From the NCBI GenBank assembly GCA_023140095.1, contig JAGLMJ010000011.1, forward strand, positions 1 to 18,135: a stretch of 18,135 nt of DNA. The letters run 5' to 3'. The notes under the pieces were generated by a model. The model saw nothing but the letters and a program-made list of their open reading frames with translations. It did no database searches and was not told the DNA's origin. A program made the position numbers and the translations under genes. Position 1 is the first letter of the stretch, and every line of letters begins with the position of its first letter. Below, piece after piece: positions 15,001 through 18,135 of this stretch. Origin of the DNA: Candidatus Omnitrophota bacterium (GTDB lineage: Bacteria; Omnitrophota; Koll11; Zapsychrales; Zapsychraceae).

Positions 15001-15636
15001 GCGGATATCTTCTTCGGTCAGCGGCTCGATCTTGGAAACTTCATGGGAGGTGCGGAACCCGTCGAAGAAATGGATGAACGGAATGCGGGCCTCAAGGGTT
15101 GCCGCATGGGCGATCAAAGCAATATCCATGACCTCCTGAACACAGTTTGAGGAGAGCATAGCATATCCTGTTGCACGTACCGCCATAACATCGGAATGAT
15201 CGCCGAAAATGGACAGCGCCTGGGCGGCCAGAGAACGTGCTGCCACGTGGAAAACGGTTGGCGTCAACTCGCCGGCGATCTTGTACATGTTCGGAATCAT
15301 CAAAAGCAGCCCCTGCGAAGCCGTAAAGGTTGTCGATAAAGCGCCTGTTTGAAGAGCCCCGTGAATAGCACCGGCCGCGCCACCTTCGCTCTGCATTTCT
15401 TGAACAAGAGGAACGGTCCCCCAAATATTTTTTTCGCCTTTGACAGCGCGCTGGTCGGCGATTTCCCCCATCCCCGATGAGGGTGTGATCGGATAGATCG
15501 CAATAACTTCACTGACTTTAAAGGCAATATACGCCGCGGCATCATTGCCATCAATAGTAATATTTGTTCGTTCTTGAGTGTTTTTCATAGCTTGATTAAT
15601 TGCATCCTTTCTGGACTGTGACTGTAATGTAGGCAT
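12016..15636 (-). CDS. nifJ: Pyruvate:ferredoxin (flavodoxin) oxidoreductase, single-chain
   Basis: About 1206 residues, all domains of homodimeric PFOR fused in one chain. It oxidises pyruvate with CoA to acetyl-CoA and CO2 and reduces ferredoxin, or runs in reverse for CO2 fixation. Seen in order: domain I with TIDGNDAAA and AIYPITPSSGMGE (about 25-60); the ferredoxin-like domain with two 4Fe-4S motifs, CIQCGKC (about 714) and CTGCAVC (about 767); the proximal cluster cysteines in CAAC (about 841), TGCSS (about 869) and SHCIAHG (about 1101); and the thiamine diphosphate motif GDGWAYDIG to DTEVYSNTGGQ (about 990-1030). Start: ATG 15636 has AAGGA 11 nt upstream; ATG 15588, closer to the family's usual start, has no good site, so the start is uncertain by 16 residues. 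First gene of a four-gene unit. Confidence 0.97.
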   Translation of the reverse strand: MPTLQSQSRKDAINQAMKNTQERTNITIDGNDAAAYIAFKVSEVIAIYPITPSSGMGEIADQRAVKGEKNIWGTVPLVQEMQSEGGAAGAIHGALQTGALSTTFTASQGLLLMIPNMYKIAGELTPTVFHVAARSLAAQALSIFGDHSDVMAVRATGYAMLSSNCVQEVMDIALIAHAATLEARIPFIHFFDGFRTSHEVSKIEPLTEEDIRAMIDDKFLFEHRARALSPDRPVLRGTAQNPDVYFQARESVNPYYNACPQIVQKTMDKFAGLTGRQYNLFDYHGPVDAERVIIIMGSGAETVQDTVDFLSQQGEKVGVLKVRLYRPFAIENFIDALPETTKAIAVLDRCKEPGSIGEPLYQDVVNAVYESDKSKKFKNTPTIIGGRYGLSSKEFTPAMVKGVFDEATKGNPKNHFTIGINDDVTNTSLDFDPDFTTESDDGVRAVFFGLGSDGTVGANKSSIKIIGENTPNHAQGYFVYDSKKSGSVTVSHLRFGPQPIHAPYLISRANFVGCHLFAFLERYDILGTLVDGGVFLLNSPFSTDETWDKLPKEVQQQIIDKKCEFYVIDAYHVARETGMGSRINTIMQTCFFAISGVLPREEAIEAIKTSIQKAYGKKGEEVVKKNFVAVDQTLENLHKIDVPAEVTSTIEKPPVVSEKAPKFVQEVTAKMMARCGDDLPVSAMPVDGTYPTGTTCWEKRNITQEIPVWDESICIQCGKCIAVCPHAVIRAKVYDPKELEGAPETFKAVDAKDREFAGQKYTIQVAPEDCTGCAVCVDICPVKNKTETKLKAINMQSQQPLRKEESKNWDFFLSLPETDRSKVKMTTIRGVQNLEPLFEFSGACAACGETPYIKLMSQLFGDRAVIANATGCSSIYGGNLPTTPWTKNKDGRGPTWSNSLFEDNAEFGFGFRLTIDKQKEFACELVKTLESTIGSDLATQLIEAEQRDEADIFTQRERVEELKKKLANDNSPEAKQLLSLADFLVKKSVWIIGGDGWAYDIGFGGLDHVIAQGRNVNILVLDTEVYSNTGGQASKATSRGAVAKFAAAGKPLPKKDLARIAMTYGHVYVASVAMGAKDEHTLRTFIEAERYDGPSLIIAYSHCIAHGINMTTAFSDQKTAVLSGYWPLFRFNPELTAEGKNPFTLDSAAPKIPFKELADQENRFKMLEKSHPEKSKELLKLAQQDIYDRWAIYEQMASQSPKSSEG

Positions 15637-15713
15637 GATATTAATGATCCTTTTCTTTGGAATTATCCGAGGTTTTCGCAAACCCTCAATTGAATGGACT
15701 TAATTTTATCCCC

Positions 15714-15741
15714 ATTATAAGTCTTTTAGGGCTTGCGTCAA
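15714..15741 (-). promoter_or_regulatory. Sigma70-type promoter of the PFOR operon
   Basis: On the minus strand TTGACG (15736-15741) and TATAAT (15714-15719) are 16 nt apart: five of six and six of six consensus matches. The start point should be near 15707, giving a leader of about 70 nt to the ATG at 15636. This is the best-looking promoter in the window and suits a highly expressed core enzyme. Confidence 0.75.
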
Positions 15742-15765
15742 GTATGATTATCGCCATTCTGAGGA

Positions 15766-15833
15766 AATTAAGGGGACACGAGACTTAATTCATAGGATCA
15801 AAAGGAGGAATTAAGTCTCGTGTCCCCTTAATT
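15766..15833. repeat. 26-bp perfect inverted repeat between dinB and the PFOR promoter
   Basis: 15766-15791 and 15808-15833 are exact inverse copies; the core of the left arm is GGGGACACGAGACTTAATTC. The 16-nt spacer is ATAGGATCAAAAGGAG. The right arm overlaps the first base of the dinB TGA stop codon. Palindromes of this type with a GTGTCCCC core are, to my knowledge, seen dispersed in some environmental genomes and may be REP-type elements moved by RAYT transposases; no such transposase is in the window. No U-tract follows in either direction, so it is not a standard terminator, though it would stabilise the 3' end of the dinB message. Confidence 0.8.
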
Positions 15834-16999
15834 CAAATATTCCGGGCGCGATGGATGGCCTCTTCACCGAACTTATCCTTGATCAAATCGACCGCTTTAT
15901 GGACTTTTTCTTGCTTTTCGGCAACCGGATCCTGAAAAAGGCTATCCTGAACATACGGGTCGTTAAAATTCGACATCCTCACCCCCAGCAGGCGGATTTT
16001 CATCGCGGGCTTGTAAAAAGCATCAAAAAGGTCTTTAGCCTGTTTATAGATATCATCGAAGAAATTGACCCTCTCGCTGAATGTCAGCGCCCGCGTTACC
16101 GTTTTAAAATTGCTTAAGCGCACTTTTAGCGTGACCGTTTTTCCTTTCAGCTCATATTTGCGCAGGCGCCGGGACACTTTTTCGCTTAAACGGGATAAAA
16201 TTCCGTAAATTTGCCCCAGATCAGCCGCATCCGTCTCAAACGTATGCTCATGGCTGACCGACTTGATCTCTTCATCCACATAAACATCGCGTTCATCAAT
16301 GCCGTTGGCGAGATCCGAGAGGTGCTGGCCGTGCACGCCGAGCCGCGCGTCCAATTCGGCAACAGGACATTGGGCCAATTCCCCGATGGTCCATATCCTC
16401 ATGGCGTTGAGCGCCTTTTGCGTTTGCTGGCCCACGCCCCACAATTTCTCGATCGGTAAAGGCCATAAGAAATCAAGAACCTTACCGGGAAGGATCTCAA
16501 GCAGCCCATCGGGCTTGCAGAGATCCGAAGCGATCTTCGCAACCATCTTGACCGGCGCGATGCCGATCGAAGCCGTTAGACCCACTTCTTTCTTAATGCG
16601 TTCCTTAATGGCCAAACACGTTTTGTACGGTGTCTGATAGAAATGATAGCTGCCCGTGAGATCCAAGAACGCCTCATCGACGCTGACAGGCTCCATATCG
16701 GGAGTAAAATCGTAGAGGATATCGAAGACTTGATCGGAAACTTGTCTGTATTTGCGTGCGCTGCCGCGCAGGAAAACGCCGTGAGGGCATTTGCGGTAGG
16801 CAATGGAGATCGGCATCGCGGAATGGATGCCGTATTTGCGCGCCTCGTAGGAACACGTTGAGACAACGCCGCGCCCCTCTCCGCCTTTCGGGTCCGCCCC
16901 GATGATCACCGGCTTACCCTTAAGCACGGGATTATCCCTTTGCTCGACGGCAGCGAAGAACGCATCCATGTCCATGTGGGCAATGACTTTTGTCTTCAT
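15833..16999 (-). CDS. dinB: DNA polymerase IV (Y-family translesion polymerase)
   Basis: 388 residues from the ATG at 16999. Catalytic acids Asp10 (HMDMDAFFA), Asp108 and Glu109 (SVDEAFLD) are present, as is the steric-gate Phe15, followed by YEARKYGI in the fingers, the helix-hairpin-helix thumb (LWGVGQQTQKAL, about 185-197), the little-finger domain, and QDSLF (351-355), which fits a beta-clamp binding motif. It copies past DNA lesions with low fidelity. Start: an ATG 4 codons earlier (17011) lies inside the apparent -10 box and has no ribosome site, so 16999 is preferred. The protein ends normally in KFGEEAIHRARNI. No LexA-type box is obvious upstream. Confidence 0.93.
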   Translation of the reverse strand: MKTKVIAHMDMDAFFAAVEQRDNPVLKGKPVIIGADPKGGEGRGVVSTCSYEARKYGIHSAMPISIAYRKCPHGVFLRGSARKYRQVSDQVFDILYDFTPDMEPVSVDEAFLDLTGSYHFYQTPYKTCLAIKERIKKEVGLTASIGIAPVKMVAKIASDLCKPDGLLEILPGKVLDFLWPLPIEKLWGVGQQTQKALNAMRIWTIGELAQCPVAELDARLGVHGQHLSDLANGIDERDVYVDEEIKSVSHEHTFETDAADLGQIYGILSRLSEKVSRRLRKYELKGKTVTLKVRLSNFKTVTRALTFSERVNFFDDIYKQAKDLFDAFYKPAMKIRLLGVRMSNFNDPYVQDSLFQDPVAEKQEKVHKAVDLIKDKFGEEAIHRARNI

Positions 17000-17009
17000 G
17001 TTAAGCCCC

Positions 17010-17038
17010 ATTCTATCACAACATTAAAAAAACGACAA
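17010..17038 (-). promoter_or_regulatory. Candidate promoter of dinB
   Basis: On the minus strand TTGTCG (17033-17038) and TAGAAT (17010-17015) are exactly 17 nt apart, matching consensus at 4/6 and 5/6. The expected start point lies within about 5 nt of the ATG at 16999, so the message would be leaderless or nearly so. dinB could alternatively be read through from the gene 56 nt upstream. Confidence 0.4.
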
Positions 17039-17054
17039 AAAAAGGGGATAATTA

Positions 17055-17765
17055 CTATACCTGCAAACCCGAATAGAGTTCTTTGATGCCGTTGATATCC
17101 CGGATATAAACCTCCGGCGGAAACTCAATTGAGGTCGGGATCTGTTTGGCCATCAGCACGGACAAACGTTTTTGCTGTATTTCATCCCCGGCGCTATAGA
17201 TCGGATCTTGGCTTAGATCATTGATCATCAATAACCCCGGCTCACTGGCAAATTCAAAATTCTTAATAAGCTTCTTTAACATCAGATCCAAAAAGATGTC
17301 TTTATCTTTGAAAACTTCAACCGCTGTTTTAAGAGTTATTTTTCCCCAGTCCACCGCATTTAACTTATGCAGAATACCGTAAATAGATGAGTATTTGATT
17401 AAACGCTTTTCACCGGGGACGCATTTACGGGCATGATTGACCAACAGCGCGGTGATCTCGGCATGTTTATATGTTTTAACCTCTCTGTGGATGTCTTTAG
17501 TCAGCACATCAAAAACATAAACACCGCTGACAGCATGCGCCGCATCCTCGACACTTCGCTTAATGAGATCCCCAAACGCTCCCCAGATAACATCCTCATC
17601 CTTGCGAACCACGTTGAGCACTAATACATGGCAGACCAGTTCTTCCCGGATCGCGCGGTATTTACGCACTTTCCCCTCGAGATAACCGTCATAATAGATT
17701 TCATCAAACCGCGGCAGATGCGCAAAAATGTTCGAATCCTGTATGCCACCTTCAATTAAGTTCAT
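17055..17765 (-). CDS. Hypothetical cytoplasmic protein upstream of dinB
   Basis: 236 residues, no signal peptide or clear membrane segment. Alternating hydrophobic and charged stretches suggest a mixed alpha/beta globular protein: strands LVCHVLVLNVV and SGVYVFDVLT, helices such as VNHARKCV and LDLMLKKLIKNFEFA. No known family or catalytic motif is recognised. The ATG at 17765 has AAGGA about 13 nt upstream, which is rather far, so translation may be weak or the start imperfect. The gene ends 55 nt before dinB, which has its own candidate promoter, so a functional link with DNA repair is possible but not shown. Confidence 0.65.
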   Translation of the reverse strand: MNLIEGGIQDSNIFAHLPRFDEIYYDGYLEGKVRKYRAIREELVCHVLVLNVVRKDEDVIWGAFGDLIKRSVEDAAHAVSGVYVFDVLTKDIHREVKTYKHAEITALLVNHARKCVPGEKRLIKYSSIYGILHKLNAVDWGKITLKTAVEVFKDKDIFLDLMLKKLIKNFEFASEPGLLMINDLSQDPIYSAGDEIQQKRLSVLMAKQIPTSIEFPPEVYIRDINGIKELYSGLQV

Positions 17766-17880
17766 TGTCGTCGATTGTTCCTTATTATTTAAATCCGCGG
17801 CCCCGGAATTTAGACGCTCCCGGCCTGCGCCCTCTGTTCCTACAATGAAGGGCCGGAATGATTCCTTTCGTGAATCCTCT

Positions 17881-17900
17881 GGGTACCAGGTACTTAATTC
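17881..17900 (+). repeat. Possible half copy related to the 15766-15833 repeat
   Basis: GGGTACCAGGTACTTAATTC matches GGGGACACGAGACTTAATTC of the left arm of the 15766-15833 inverted repeat at 15 of 20 positions, including the last nine. As with dinB, it lies at the 3' end of a minus-strand gene and overlaps its stop codon (17894-17896). No inverted partner is found beside it. A ten-base piece (TACTTAATTC) also occurs at 18036-18045 inside coding sequence, so chance is possible. Confidence 0.3.
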
Positions 17901-18135
17901 TTAAATTCAAACACAACCGGATCTTTCCTATATTTTGATTTGCCAAGGATAACTTTGTCTGCCAATACTTTGATCTTCCCGTTATCGCGATCGCCTAGCA
18001 CATGCGATCGTACAATACTCATCAATAGCCTGGGATACTTAATTCCCTCGTCTGAATAGGCTTCTCCCTCTTCAAATTTGACAAGAAAATCGCCTATGGC
18101 GATGACTTTTTATTCCCACAACCGTAGCATCATTT
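17894..18135 (-). pseudogene. 3' end of an unrecognised gene with apparent frameshift, cut by window edge
   Basis: On the minus strand a clean frame ends at TAA 17894-17896. Read backwards it gives about 70 residues, starting VIAIGDFLVKFEEGEAYSDE and ending KYRKDPVVFEFKN. It meets an in-frame TAA at 18110-18112. The next frame upstream reads NDATVVGI and joins smoothly (VVGI-K-VIAIGDF) if one base is removed from the run of five A (T on the plus strand, 18107-18111). So it is probably one gene with a one-base insertion: a true pseudogene, a sequencing or assembly slip in a homopolymer, or slippage during expression. The only in-frame ATG is deep inside (about 40 codons before the stop). No family recognised; only the 3' part is in the window. 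Confidence 0.5.

Noticed and set aside
12143..15150. Many plus-strand open frames opposite PFOR
   Set aside because: They mirror a GC-richer, highly conserved coding region, lack ribosome sites and show no protein-like composition.
16999..17054. LexA/SOS box upstream of dinB
   Set aside because: No match to the known CTGT-N8-ACAG or GAAC-N4-GTTC types was seen.
17820..17856. CCGGCC/GGCCGG dyad between the terminal gene and the 236-residue gene
   Set aside because: Each arm is itself palindromic and only 6 bp long, with a 25-nt gap; no promoter or T-tract fits around it.
1..18135. CRISPR array, tRNA, rRNA, toxin-antitoxin or phage module
   Set aside because: No regularly spaced repeats, cloverleaf-like segments or recognisable genes of these kinds were found on reading both strands.

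Overview
The window reads as chromosomal DNA from an anaerobic, diderm (Gram-negative-type) bacterium. The anaerobic inference rests on a full-length pyruvate:ferredoxin oxidoreductase. The outer-membrane inference rests on an Mla-type (MCE) lipid transport operon. Gene style (many stand-alone receiver domains, a fused membrane spermidine-synthase-like protein, a PFOR-linked dihydroorotate-dehydrogenase-like gene, small orphan exported proteins) is compatible with an uncultured lineage such as Omnitrophota or a deltaproteobacterial relative. This taxonomic guess is weak and is not based on any marker gene. No rRNA, tRNA, CRISPR array, phage gene or transposase gene is visible.

Layout: almost every gene is on the minus strand, so the biological order runs from right to left. 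At the right edge (17894-18135) is the 3' end of an unrecognised gene with an apparent frameshift. Next come an unrecognised 236-residue protein (17055-17765) and DNA polymerase IV (15833-16999). A 26-bp perfect inverted repeat (15766-15833) separates dinB from the next unit. That unit has a good sigma70-type promoter (15714-15741) and reads PFOR, a DHOD-like flavoprotein, a CheY-like receiver and a 74-residue exported protein, ending in a strong intrinsic terminator (10237-10270).

A second promoter (10166-10194) drives a five-gene unit down to 6251: a MORN-like exported protein, a membrane-anchored unknown, an ABC-2 ATPase, its permease and a CoA-binding protein. The first two junctions in the ABC part are 4-nt stop/start overlaps. 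Its leader (10015-10160) is bounded by a perfect 16-bp inverted repeat that ends exactly where the Shine-Dalgarno of the first gene begins, and it contains a nested hairpin. It is either a structured cis-regulatory leader or a foldback (MITE-like) insertion, and it is the most interesting object in the window.

The third unit (6123 to 3180) is a receiver domain followed by MlaE, MlaF, an MCE/MlaD protein and a small four-cysteine zinc-binding protein, which suggests a lipid transporter co-expressed with a signalling module. Next are an arginine-rich exported protein (2631-3080), a bidirectional hairpin terminator (2564-2592) and a 765-residue membrane protein with a central spermidine-synthase-like domain (241-2538). 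Finally, on the plus strand, a 57-residue Tat-signal microprotein (98-271) overlaps the 3' end of the synthase gene head-on. A REP-like hairpin sits at the left edge.
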